A stretch of DNA of 64,000 nt from contig JAHEJM010000006.1 in NCBI GenBank assembly GCA_024638815.1, forward strand, positions 19,753-83,752, written 5' to 3'. The stretch's first letter is position 1. Every line of letters begins with the position of its first letter. Positions 50,607-59,271 of the stretch are shown one piece after another. A program made the translations under genes and the position numbers. Below the pieces are notes generated by a model. It made no database searches. It was not told the origin of the DNA and saw only the letters and a list, made by a program, of their open reading frames with translations. Source of the stretch: Acidimicrobiales bacterium. GTDB taxonomy: Bacteria > Actinomycetota > Acidimicrobiia > Acidimicrobiales > SZUA-35.

Positions 50607-50674
50607 TTTCAAGTTCAGACGATGTTTGGCCGGAGGCCAAACTCGGGTCGGCGAGCACCGTCTCGCCGTACTAG
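50607..50674 (+). repeat. Two-hairpin repeat, copy B3 (short form)
   Basis: Same left half as B2; right half as copy A (CGGGTCGGCGAGCACCGTCTCGCCG), ends GTACTAG. Confidence 0.95.
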
Positions 50675-50677
50675 GGT

Positions 50678-51616
50678 TTGATGGTGGAGTTTCGAATCTT
50701 TACCGAACCCCAACAGGGAGCCAGCTACGAGGATCTCCTGGCCGTGGCTCTGGCGGCGGAGGCGGGCGGGTTCGGGGGCTTCTTCCGATCCGACCACTAT
50801 CTCAAGATGGGCAGTGTCGACGGCTATCCGGGACCGACCCATGCCTGGGTGACGCTGGCCGGGTTGGCCCGGGAGACCAGGACCATTCGGATCGGCACGC
50901 TGGTCAGTCCGGTCGGCTTCTACCGACCGGGCCCGTTGGCCATTGCCGCCGCCCAGGTCGATGCCATGAGCGGAGGACGGCTCGACTTCGGTTTCGGGAC
51001 CGGATGGTTCGAGGCCGAGCACCAGGCCTACGGACTGGACTTCCCGCCGCTGGGTGCCCGGTTCGATCGCTTCGAGGAGTACCTGGAGCAGATTCACGGC
51101 TTGTGGACCACGCCGGAGGGTCAGACCTTCAGCCACGAAGGACGGTTTCACAGCTTCGTCGAGTCGCCGGCTCTACCGAAGCCGGCTCAACGGCCTCATC
51201 CCCCGATCATCATCGGGGGCCGGGGCCGCAAACGCACGCCGGCCATGGTGGCCCGGTACGCCGCCGACTTCAACCTGCCCTTCACCCCATTGGAGGAGAT
51301 CCGGCCGGCCATAGAGCGGGTGGAGAAGGTGTGCCTGGACCGGGGCCGGAATCCGAACGAGATCGTGAAATCAGCCACACTCGCCCTCTGTCTCGGGGCC
51401 GGCGACGCCGAGGTGAAGCGTCGAGCCAAGGCCATCGGCCGTGACCCCGACGAGCTTCGGGTCAACGCCCTGGCCGGAACCACCGACGAGGTGTTGACCA
51501 AGCTCGGCCAGTACGCCGAGGCCGGTATCCAGCGCATGTACCTGCAAATCCTCGATCTCGGCGACCTCGATCACATCGCCATGGCCGGCGCCGACCTCAT
51601 CGGAAAGCTCGACTGA
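50678..51616 (+). CDS. LLM class F420-dependent oxidoreductase-like protein
   Basis: FRIFTEPQQGASYEDLLAVALAAEAGGFGGFFRSDHYLKMG; LDFGFGTGWFEAEHQAYGLDFPPLGARFDRFEEYL. Confidence 0.9.
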   Translation: MMVEFRIFTEPQQGASYEDLLAVALAAEAGGFGGFFRSDHYLKMGSVDGYPGPTHAWVTLAGLARETRTIRIGTLVSPVGFYRPGPLAIAAAQVDAMSGGRLDFGFGTGWFEAEHQAYGLDFPPLGARFDRFEEYLEQIHGLWTTPEGQTFSHEGRFHSFVESPALPKPAQRPHPPIIIGGRGRKRTPAMVARYAADFNLPFTPLEEIRPAIERVEKVCLDRGRNPNEIVKSATLALCLGAGDAEVKRRAKAIGRDPDELRVNALAGTTDEVLTKLGQYAEAGIQRMYLQILDLGDLDHIAMAGADLIGKLD

Positions 51617-51677
51617 GGGTCCACCTCACCGACCGCAAGGCAAGAGGATCCCGAACCCGAGCCTGCGGTCCCCCGGT

Positions 51678-52331
51678 TCAGGGCGAAAGGCGATAGCGAC
51701 GCCAGATCGGCTTGCCCTGCCCGTCCACCTCGGGCGACACATGATACCGGATGCGATCATGGAGCCGGTTGGGTCGACCCTGCCAGAACTCGACGGTGTG
51801 GGGCACGATGCGCCACCCTCCCCAATGTGGAGGCCTCGGAACTTCGTCGGGAAACCGGGTTTGGGCTTCCTGGTACCAGTTGTCGATGACACCACGATCA
51901 GCCACCGGCAGACTTTGACGGGAGGCCCACGCCCCGAGCTGGGCGCCCCGAGGCCGCAACGACCAGTACTCGTCGGACTCGGCCTCGGGCACCTGCTCCA
52001 CCGTGCCGGCCACCACCACCTGCCGCCGCAGCTCCAGCCAACCGAAGGTCAGGCAGGCCAGCGGGTGGGCGGAAAGATGCTCAGACTTGAAACTGGTGTA
52101 GTTGGAGTAGAAGGTGAAGCCGCGGTCCACGCTCTTCAGCAGCACATACCGTGACCAGGGCTGACCGTCATCGTCAATGGTGGCCAGCACCATGGCATTG
52201 GGTTCGGTCACGTCGGCGTCGACGGCGGCGTGAAGCCATCGGTCGAACTGGACAAGCGGATCGGGATCGAGATCCGGGGCGTCGATTCCCGCCGTCTCAT
52301 ACTCCAAGCGCATTCGGGCCAGATCGGCCAT
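51678..52331 (-). CDS. pdxH: Pyridoxamine 5'-phosphate oxidase
   Basis: MVLATIDDDGQPWSRYVLLKSVDRGFTFYSNYTSFKSEHL; C-terminal FWQGRPNRLHDRIRY...WRRYRLSP. Confidence 0.95.
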   Translation of the reverse strand: MADLARMRLEYETAGIDAPDLDPDPLVQFDRWLHAAVDADVTEPNAMVLATIDDDGQPWSRYVLLKSVDRGFTFYSNYTSFKSEHLSAHPLACLTFGWLELRRQVVVAGTVEQVPEAESDEYWSLRPRGAQLGAWASRQSLPVADRGVIDNWYQEAQTRFPDEVPRPPHWGGWRIVPHTVEFWQGRPNRLHDRIRYHVSPEVDGQGKPIWRRYRLSP

Positions 52332-52372
52332 GGTCGCTACTCTCCCTTGTCATGATGGACGGCGCCGTCGAC

Positions 52373-53275
52373 TCAGCCCCCGGAGGGACGTGACTCGGCC
52401 GGAGCATCCGTGCGATCGAACTCGTCCGCCACATCCTTATAGGTCAAGACCTGGTCCCGCAGTTTTTCGTCGGCCGCCATTTCGGCATTGGCCCATCGCA
52501 TGAAGATGACAAAGATGACGCCCCACAGGAAGAAGCCACCCACGATCTTCATGATCACACCGGCCGCACTCTGATCGCTCATGACGTCGATTCCCCACAG
52601 CCGCTCCGGCACGTCGTAGTGGCGGTAGACCACGCCCTCGGCGAAGATCAGCCAGCCGCTGGGCACGGTGGGCACGATGGACATACAGAACAGATAGATG
52701 CACTGACCCAGCGGGGCGATCCGCCACTCCCGAATCGGGGACGCCACCGGCATCCACATGAGCAGGCCGGAGGCGAAGATCATCAGATGAAGGCCGAAGT
52801 GGATGGCCCCGCTCTCATACGACAGGCGAACCAATACCGACCAGTGCAGGAACACGGTCAGGGCGTTGAACAACAGGCCCGCCACCACCGGACGGGTGCC
52901 GGTCCGCAGCAACCGCCAAAGACGGGATTCGGGCGTTAGGACCAGCTCGAACAGCCATCGAGGCGTGGCCAACAGGAACATCCCAGGCACCAGCATGGAC
53001 AGGGCCAGATGCTGGAGCATGTGCACGAAGTAGAGATGCTGCTCGGCGATCTCGTGGATCGGCCAGTCCGACACCGTCCACATGCCGAGCACGGCGGCGA
53101 TGAACCAGCCGGTTTGGGACCGGGTGATGGGCTCGTAACCGGCGGCCACCGCCTTGGGCTGGAGAACCTTGGCCGTATACCAACCAAGCGCAATGGCTCC
53201 GATGATAAGGGTCCACACCTCGATATGGGCCACGAACGGCACCGATGCGGCTACCACTTGTACCTGGAGGGGCAT
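52373..53275 (-). CDS. Cytochrome c oxidase assembly protein, CtaG (caa3)-type
   Basis: Multi-TM; HEIAEQHLYFVHMLQHLALSMLVPGMFLLATP, upstream-linked to cox genes. Confidence 0.85.
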   Translation of the reverse strand: MPLQVQVVAASVPFVAHIEVWTLIIGAIALGWYTAKVLQPKAVAAGYEPITRSQTGWFIAAVLGMWTVSDWPIHEIAEQHLYFVHMLQHLALSMLVPGMFLLATPRWLFELVLTPESRLWRLLRTGTRPVVAGLLFNALTVFLHWSVLVRLSYESGAIHFGLHLMIFASGLLMWMPVASPIREWRIAPLGQCIYLFCMSIVPTVPSGWLIFAEGVVYRHYDVPERLWGIDVMSDQSAAGVIMKIVGGFFLWGVIFVIFMRWANAEMAADEKLRDQVLTYKDVADEFDRTDAPAESRPSGG

Positions 53276-53308
53276 TGGAACCTCCCTGTCGGGAGAGGAG
53301 AGAAACGA

Positions 53309-53671
53309 TCAGGCAAACATGTCAAAGGCGAAGAAGACGACCACGTAGACCGACATCGCCACCACCAACGATCCACCGAAGGCCCAGGCGAACAACCGGC
53401 CGTTGAGGATCTTGAGATCGAAGTAGAGGTGCATGAAGGCCCCGGCCACCAGCAGGAACTTCACGGTCATCATGACCAGCAGCGGAAGCCAGAGGGCGAC
53501 ACCCTCCAAACCGAGGTAGGACCAGGCCACCTCCAGGCCGGTGAGCACGAACAGGGCGACGAACACCAGCCAATACTGACGCTCGGTGGGATGGACGCCG
53601 TGGTCGTCGTGTCCGTGGCCGACGTGGGTGTCGGTGGATGTATCGGCGTGAAGCTGGGTATCGGCAGCCAT
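53309..53671 (-). CDS. Cytochrome c oxidase subunit IV-like protein
   Basis: VFVALFVLTGLEVAWSYL...VMMTVKFLLVAGAFMHLYFDLKIL. Confidence 0.87.
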   Translation of the reverse strand: MAADTQLHADTSTDTHVGHGHDDHGVHPTERQYWLVFVALFVLTGLEVAWSYLGLEGVALWLPLLVMMTVKFLLVAGAFMHLYFDLKILNGRLFAWAFGGSLVVAMSVYVVVFFAFDMFA

Positions 53672-53682
53672 CGAGAGAACTC

Positions 53683-54402
53683 CTACGGGATCAGATAGAC
53701 GATCGTGAAGATGAGCACCCACACGATGTCGACGAAGTGCCAGTACAGGCCGACCAGCTCCACCGTCTCGGCTCGGTCCGAGCGCAGCTTGCCCCGGAAC
53801 GCCATGTACACCAGTGACAGCAACATGAGGATGCCGCCGGTGACGTGGGCGCCGTGGAAGCCGGTCAGCGTGTAGAACGCCGAGCCGAACAGGTTGCCGG
53901 TGTAGGTCAGACCTTCACGGTAGAAGGCGGTGAACTCGTACACCTGGCCGGCGATGAAGATGGAGCCCAGCAGGGCAGTGGCCGAGAGCCAGATCTTGTT
54001 CTGGCCGTTGTCCTCCACGGTGGCCTTGTGGGCCAACACCATGGTCAGCGACGACATCAGCAGGATGAACGAGCTGGCCGAGGTGAAGGGAATGTCGTAC
54101 ATGGGCTCGACCGACTGGGACTCGGCGAACTCCTGTATCAACTCGGCCGGCATGGTCGAGGTCACCAGCGGGTTGCCGGCGACGACCTCGGTGACGAACC
54201 GGGCTTTGGACAGCAAGTAGGTGGAGATCAGTGCACCGAAGAGCAGACACTCCGAGCCCAGGAAGAGCCACATGGCCAGCTTCATGTTGGACAGGCCGAG
54301 GCTGGTGCGATGACCGCCGTGGGCGTCGTCGTGATCGTCGAGGGCCGTCGCCAGGTAGCTGTTGGCGACGGGGCGGTTGTCGAGAGCGGCCACGTCGGTC
54401 AT
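53683..54402 (-). CDS. ctaE: Cytochrome c oxidase subunit III
   Basis: FYTLTGFHGAHVTGGILML; ELVGLYWHFVDIVWVLIFTIVYLI. Confidence 0.95.
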   Translation of the reverse strand: MTDVAALDNRPVANSYLATALDDHDDAHGGHRTSLGLSNMKLAMWLFLGSECLLFGALISTYLLSKARFVTEVVAGNPLVTSTMPAELIQEFAESQSVEPMYDIPFTSASSFILLMSSLTMVLAHKATVEDNGQNKIWLSATALLGSIFIAGQVYEFTAFYREGLTYTGNLFGSAFYTLTGFHGAHVTGGILMLLSLVYMAFRGKLRSDRAETVELVGLYWHFVDIVWVLIFTIVYLIP

Positions 54403-56357
54403 CAGACGGTCTCCAGTTCGTGATCGTGATCGTGATGATCGTCGATGTCGAGGTCGTCGGCCGGTTCCAGGGCCCAGCCGTACAGGGCGACGAGCATCAG
54501 GATGACGGCGGGCACGATCAGCCACAGATTGAAGATCAACCCATAGCCGAGGATGGGAATACTGAACGCCAGCATGATCGGCCAGTACGAGGGAGCCGGC
54601 AGATGCACACCCTCACCGTTTCCGGGCTGGGCGATCTCGTCGCCGGTGTGAACCTGGCGCAGCGTACCGTTCTCATCCTTCTGATACTTGCGATGCCAGA
54701 AGTCATCGAGTTGGGTGACGACCGGATCGACGTCGAAGTTGTGCTCGGGGGTGGGCGACTGGATCGACCATTCGAGCGACCGAGAGTCCCACGGATCGGG
54801 ACCGACATCGGGCCGGGCGGCGGCCCTCCAGTTCCGGTAGGAGACGGCAGCGTTGAACAGGACCATCAGGGTGCCGATGCCGAGAATGAACGAACCAAAG
54901 GTGGACACCGCATTCCACAGGTTGAAGCCCTGGGCGTCGGCGTAGGTGTGCATGCGGCGGGGCATTCCCTGCAGCCCGAGGATGTGCTGGGGGCCGAAGG
55001 TCAGATTGAAGCCCACGACCATGGTCCAGAAATGCACTTTGCCGATCTTGTCGTTCAGCTTGTAGCCAAAGGCCTTGGGCCACCAGAAGTACATGCCGGC
55101 CACGAATCCGAAGAAGGCGCCGCCGAAGAGCACGTAGTGGAAGTGGGCCACGATGTAGTAGGTGTCGGTCTGCTGGGTGTCATGGGCGGCCAGCGAATGC
55201 GACACTCCGGACAGCCCGCCGATGGTGAACTGGGTGACCAGGGCTATGGCGAACAGCATCGGGGTGTTGAGGGTCAGCCGTCCGCCCCACAGGGTGGCCA
55301 ACCAGTTGAGGATCTTCACGCCGGTGGGCACGGCGATGAACATGGTGGCCAGCGTGAACGCCGTGACCGACAGCGGTCCGATACCGGCCACGAACATGTG
55401 GTGGGCCCACACGCCGAAGCCCATGAAACCGATGGCGATCCCCGAGAACACCATGAACGGGTAACCGAAGATGGGCTTGCGGGCGAAGGTGGGAATGACT
55501 TCGGAGACGATACCGAAGGCGGGCAGGATCATCAGATACACCTCGGGGTGACCGAAGATCCAGAACAGATGCTGCCACAGCAACGGATCGGCGCCCTGCT
55601 CCACGTTGAAGAAGTTGGCTCCGAAGAGCCGGTCGGTCGAGAGGAGGACCTGGGCCACGGTGAGAACCGGGATGGCCAGCAGCAACAGGAACTGGGTGAC
55701 CAGGGTCATCCAGGTGAAGACCGGGACCTTCATCATCGACATGCCCGGGGCCCGCATGTTGAGCACTGTGGTGATGAGGTTGACCGAACCGGTCAGCGAA
55801 CCAATACCCACGATCAGCAGACCGATGTTCCAGAAGTCGATACCGGGCGTCGGCGAATAGGCGATCCCGTTGTTGGGGGCGTAGTTGAACCAACCCCCGT
55901 CGGCGCCTCCGCCCAGGAACCATGACGTGTTGAGCATCAGGCCACCGAAGAAGAAAATCCAGAAGCTGAAGGCATTGATGCGGGGAAAGGCCACGTCTCT
56001 GGCCCCGACTTGAAGGGGTAGGAGGTAGTTGGCAAAGGCGGCACCTACCGGCATCACGACCAGGAAGATCATGACCGTACCGTGCATGGTGAAGATCTGG
56101 TTGTAGGCGTCGGCCGACAGGAACTGGCTGTCGGGCACGGCGAGCTGAATCCGGATCAGCAGGGCGGCCACGCCACCGATGACAAGGAAGAACAGCGCGG
56201 CAGTGCCGTACATGATGCCGATCTTCTTGTGGTCGACGGTGGTCAACCAGTTGACAAGCCCGGCAGGGTTTCGGGGCCGGGTGTAGGCCCCGAGAGGACG
56301 TTCAACCTTGGTCGACGTTCCTTCCGGTAGGGCGAGTGGTTCTTCGATAATGGCCAT
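54402..56357 (-). CDS. ctaD: Cytochrome c oxidase subunit I (all canonical ligands present)
   Basis: FTMHGTVMIF, WIFGHPEVYLMILP, VWAHHMF, YYIVAHFHYVLFGG. Confidence 0.97.
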   Translation of the reverse strand: MAIIEEPLALPEGTSTKVERPLGAYTRPRNPAGLVNWLTTVDHKKIGIMYGTAALFFLVIGGVAALLIRIQLAVPDSQFLSADAYNQIFTMHGTVMIFLVVMPVGAAFANYLLPLQVGARDVAFPRINAFSFWIFFFGGLMLNTSWFLGGGADGGWFNYAPNNGIAYSPTPGIDFWNIGLLIVGIGSLTGSVNLITTVLNMRAPGMSMMKVPVFTWMTLVTQFLLLLAIPVLTVAQVLLSTDRLFGANFFNVEQGADPLLWQHLFWIFGHPEVYLMILPAFGIVSEVIPTFARKPIFGYPFMVFSGIAIGFMGFGVWAHHMFVAGIGPLSVTAFTLATMFIAVPTGVKILNWLATLWGGRLTLNTPMLFAIALVTQFTIGGLSGVSHSLAAHDTQQTDTYYIVAHFHYVLFGGAFFGFVAGMYFWWPKAFGYKLNDKIGKVHFWTMVVGFNLTFGPQHILGLQGMPRRMHTYADAQGFNLWNAVSTFGSFILGIGTLMVLFNAAVSYRNWRAAARPDVGPDPWDSRSLEWSIQSPTPEHNFDVDPVVTQLDDFWHRKYQKDENGTLRQVHTGDEIAQPGNGEGVHLPAPSYWPIMLAFSIPILGYGLIFNLWLIVPAVILMLVALYGWALEPADDLDIDDHHDHDHELETV

Positions 56358-56376
56358 GAGTTTCGTGTGCTCCTGG

Positions 56377-57705
56377 TCAGTCGAGGGTGGCCAGGTAGGC
56401 AACCACCTGGTCGAGTTCTTCGTCGGTCAATTGGGGGAACGCCAACATGCCTCGGCCCACCCCGGTTTCGGGATCGACGTCGGAGGACATGGCCTTCAGC
56501 CCGGGGGCGTTGGCCACCCATTGTTTGAGCAGCGCCGTATTCAGGCGGTAGTCGTCCCGGGTCTCCGGGGTCTTGGCCAACTCCGGGATCTGGAGATAGT
56601 CGGACACCTCGAGGGCATCGTCGGCCGCCGTGGTGCCTTCACCTTCGTAGACCGAGAAGATGCTGCCGGCGAACGTGGTCCGGGTGGCGAAGTGGGTGAG
56701 GTTGGGCGCCGCACGCGATGCCAGCGGGACATTGCTGGCATAGTCATCGGGGTACTCGAGCTCGCCGTCGTCGATGACATGGCAGCTGATGCACTGGTTC
56801 TGGAAGACGGTACGACCGGCCAGGGCCTCCTCGTCGGTCGGCACCTCGGCCTGTTGCTGCTGGTTCTCGAACCAGGCCTGATAGTCGGCCGGCTCGAGGG
56901 CGATGACCGACATCCGCATACGGGCATGGGAGAGGCCACAGTACTCGGTGCACCATCCCACGTATTTGCCGGGGTTGTCGGCCTCCAACGACCAGGTGTG
57001 CCAGCGGCCGGGCACGGTGTCACGTTTGCCGTTGAGCCGGGGGATCCAGAATGAGTGGATGACGTCCCGGGAGGTCAGCACCAGGTCGACCTGCTCGCCG
57101 GCCGGGACCACCATCTCATTGGCCGTAGCCACATCGTCGGGGTCGAGAATGAACTGGACCGGGAGTTCCCAGTCGTCGTCGTTGACCTCGCCGTCGCCGT
57201 TGGCGTCGATGATGAAGCCGTCGCCGTCGACGTCGTAGCGGAACTCCCACCACCACTGCTGACCGATCACCATGACATCGAGTTCATCCGGCTCGTTCGT
57301 CTCTTCCAGAAACCAGATGGTGTTGACCACGGGAATGGCGATGACGGCCAGGATCACCGCCGGGAGGATGGTCCAGGTCAATTCGACCTTGGTGTTGCCG
57401 TGGATCTGCTCGGGAAGGTCGTTGGGATCGAAATCCTCGTCCTTGACCCGGTTACGGATCGACAGGACGATGCCGCCACCGACGACGGCAAGGAAGACGA
57501 CCCCCATCACGTACCAGATGGGCATCATCAGGTTGTCGATGGCCTCGGCCTTGGGGCCTCGAGGCTCAAAGGTGTTGAGCGGCTTGTCGTCGGAGCAGGC
57601 GGCGAGGATCAGGACCAGGGTGGACACCAGGGCGGCCTTGACCGCCGGCCGGCCGAAACGTCGCCGTGAGACCGCGACGGTCGAATGATCGGAACGAGAA
57701 CCCAT
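56377..57705 (-). CDS. ctaC: Cytochrome c oxidase subunit II with C-terminal cytochrome c domain
   Basis: Lipobox LILAACS; CuA region GWCTEYCGLSHARMRM; CISCH heme c motif. Confidence 0.95.
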   Translation of the reverse strand: MGSRSDHSTVAVSRRRFGRPAVKAALVSTLVLILAACSDDKPLNTFEPRGPKAEAIDNLMMPIWYVMGVVFLAVVGGGIVLSIRNRVKDEDFDPNDLPEQIHGNTKVELTWTILPAVILAVIAIPVVNTIWFLEETNEPDELDVMVIGQQWWWEFRYDVDGDGFIIDANGDGEVNDDDWELPVQFILDPDDVATANEMVVPAGEQVDLVLTSRDVIHSFWIPRLNGKRDTVPGRWHTWSLEADNPGKYVGWCTEYCGLSHARMRMSVIALEPADYQAWFENQQQQAEVPTDEEALAGRTVFQNQCISCHVIDDGELEYPDDYASNVPLASRAAPNLTHFATRTTFAGSIFSVYEGEGTTAADDALEVSDYLQIPELAKTPETRDDYRLNTALLKQWVANAPGLKAMSSDVDPETGVGRGMLAFPQLTDEELDQVVAYLATLD

Positions 57706-57851
57706 GAACTCTTTCCCGTAGGTGGACTGATTTGTCAGTTCTGTGGTCGGTTGTGGGGGAGTTGGCACTTCAGACGTCGACATGAAAGGTGTGGGGGGAG
57801 AATCCGCTGGGAATCTCCACGCAAACTTAGTGGGGTGACCGGTTCCGGGCA

Positions 57852-58646
57852 CTATCCGGCGCCCTCCTCGATCATGGCCCCTTCCTCGGAGTGCTCGCCC
57901 TCGTCGCCGTGAGGGAACTCGCGCTCACCGTTGACCGCTCCGATGATGCCTCCGGCAAGGGTGGCCACCGCTCCGAATGCGACCAGGGCCGAGACCACCG
58001 AGCGGGGCAGCTTCAGTTTGGCCGAGGCCACGGCAGCCCCGAAGACGAAGCTGGCGGCGAGTACCGCCATCACCACCGACCCGGTCTTGGACACGGTCAG
58101 GAAGACCCGGGACAGACCGAGAACCACGACGGCAATGCCGAGTAGGGCCAGGATCGGAACCTCGAACGGTGACAGCATGCGGGACCGGATGACCGAGTTG
58201 ACCTCGGCGTCACCGGTGGCACGGTCCGACCATGCCAGAGCCGTCCATTCCAGCGTGGTGACGGCGATGACCACGATGCCGAGGATGAGAAAGGCCTGGC
58301 TGACGGCGACGCCCACGGCCATGCAGGCCAGGCCGAAAGCGGCCAGGGGACCCCAGTAGCTCGGTTTGGTCGGCGGTCGTACGGCCAGGGCCCGGTCCAC
58401 TCCGACCACTGCGGCCATGTCCTCGGCGTTTCCCTCCCGGGTGGCAATGCTGACCACGGCCAGCAATAGGGCGACCAGAGCGACCCCAATGAGAATTGAG
58501 TAGCCGACGTGGTCACCAACCCCGCCTTTGTAACCCAAGCCGAGGGTGCCGACGATGTCTCCCCCGCTGGACAGCCCGTAGACGATGGCCCCGAGATAGG
58601 CGAACAGTGCGACAAACAATAAGTTTCGTGATCCCCAAGTGAACAT
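57852..58646 (-). CDS. Polytopic membrane protein of the cox locus
   Basis: 264 aa, about 8 hydrophobic segments, directly downstream (same strand) of the CoxIII-like gene. Confidence 0.65.
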   Translation of the reverse strand: MFTWGSRNLLFVALFAYLGAIVYGLSSGGDIVGTLGLGYKGGVGDHVGYSILIGVALVALLLAVVSIATREGNAEDMAAVVGVDRALAVRPPTKPSYWGPLAAFGLACMAVGVAVSQAFLILGIVVIAVTTLEWTALAWSDRATGDAEVNSVIRSRMLSPFEVPILALLGIAVVVLGLSRVFLTVSKTGSVVMAVLAASFVFGAAVASAKLKLPRSVVSALVAFGAVATLAGGIIGAVNGEREFPHGDEGEHSEEGAMIEEGAG

Positions 58647-58653
58647 CGTGTAC

Positions 58654-59271
58654 CTACTTCATGATGTAGATGACGTACCACATGACGCCATAGAGGGCTA
58701 CGGTCACGGTCCAGAAGATGGCCATACTCAGCACACCTTCGAACTGGCGGCTGTTGTAGTCGCCGCCCAGGGTGCGCAGGGCCGTCATCGCCGCGTACAT
58801 CATGGCGGCGATCATCATCACGATGTGGGTCCCGATGATGGCGTAGAACAGGACCCCCCGAGGATCGGCGGCGATCTCGATCTCCATGATGGTGAACAGG
58901 TAGGCGGTCTGGGCGATGAAGGCGAAGCCGAACAGCAGCGAAAGGGCGAAGGCCAGGTAGGCGTTGCCGTTGTCGTTCTTGCGCACGGCATAGAGGGCCC
59001 ACCAGATGGTGATGACCGAGAAGGCCAGGGTCACGCCCATGAAATTCGGCTGGGTGAGCGGGATGTCCACCCCGTCGGGGAGCCAGCGTTCACCGGTGGA
59101 GATGACGTCGGCACGTTGGGCGATGTACACCGACAACAAGCCGACGAAACCCATCGCCATGGCCGCCGACACCAGGGAGACGGCCAACACCAGCAGCCGA
59201 GGCCGGGCGACCTCGGGTGGTGTGATCTCGCTCGGGATGAGGTCGTGGGAATGGGTTACGACGGCCATCAA
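58654..59271 (-). CDS. Divergent heme-copper oxidase subunit III-like protein
   Basis: FYAIIGTHIVMMIAAMMYAAMTALRTLGGDYN aligns with CoxIII FYTLTGFHGAHVTGGILML; YWHFVD is absent. Confidence 0.8.
   Translation of the reverse strand: MMAVVTHSHDLIPSEITPPEVARPRLLVLAVSLVSAAMAMGFVGLLSVYIAQRADVISTGERWLPDGVDIPLTQPNFMGVTLAFSVITIWWALYAVRKNDNGNAYLAFALSLLFGFAFIAQTAYLFTIMEIEIAADPRGVLFYAIIGTHIVMMIAAMMYAAMTALRTLGGDYNSRQFEGVLSMAIFWTVTVALYGVMWYVIYIMK

Noticed and set aside
50436-50674. CRISPR array
   Set aside because: Only three units, whole units repeat (83 bp) with no variable spacers, and no cas genes in the window.
50429-50674. Small ORFs across the repeat array (e.g. MWGSSHVRTVFGRRPNSS...)
   Set aside because: Translation of the nucleotide repeat in different frames; no support as protein-coding.
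54231-55925. 564-aa plus-strand ORF
   Set aside because: Antisense to canonical ctaD; typical high-GC spurious ORF.
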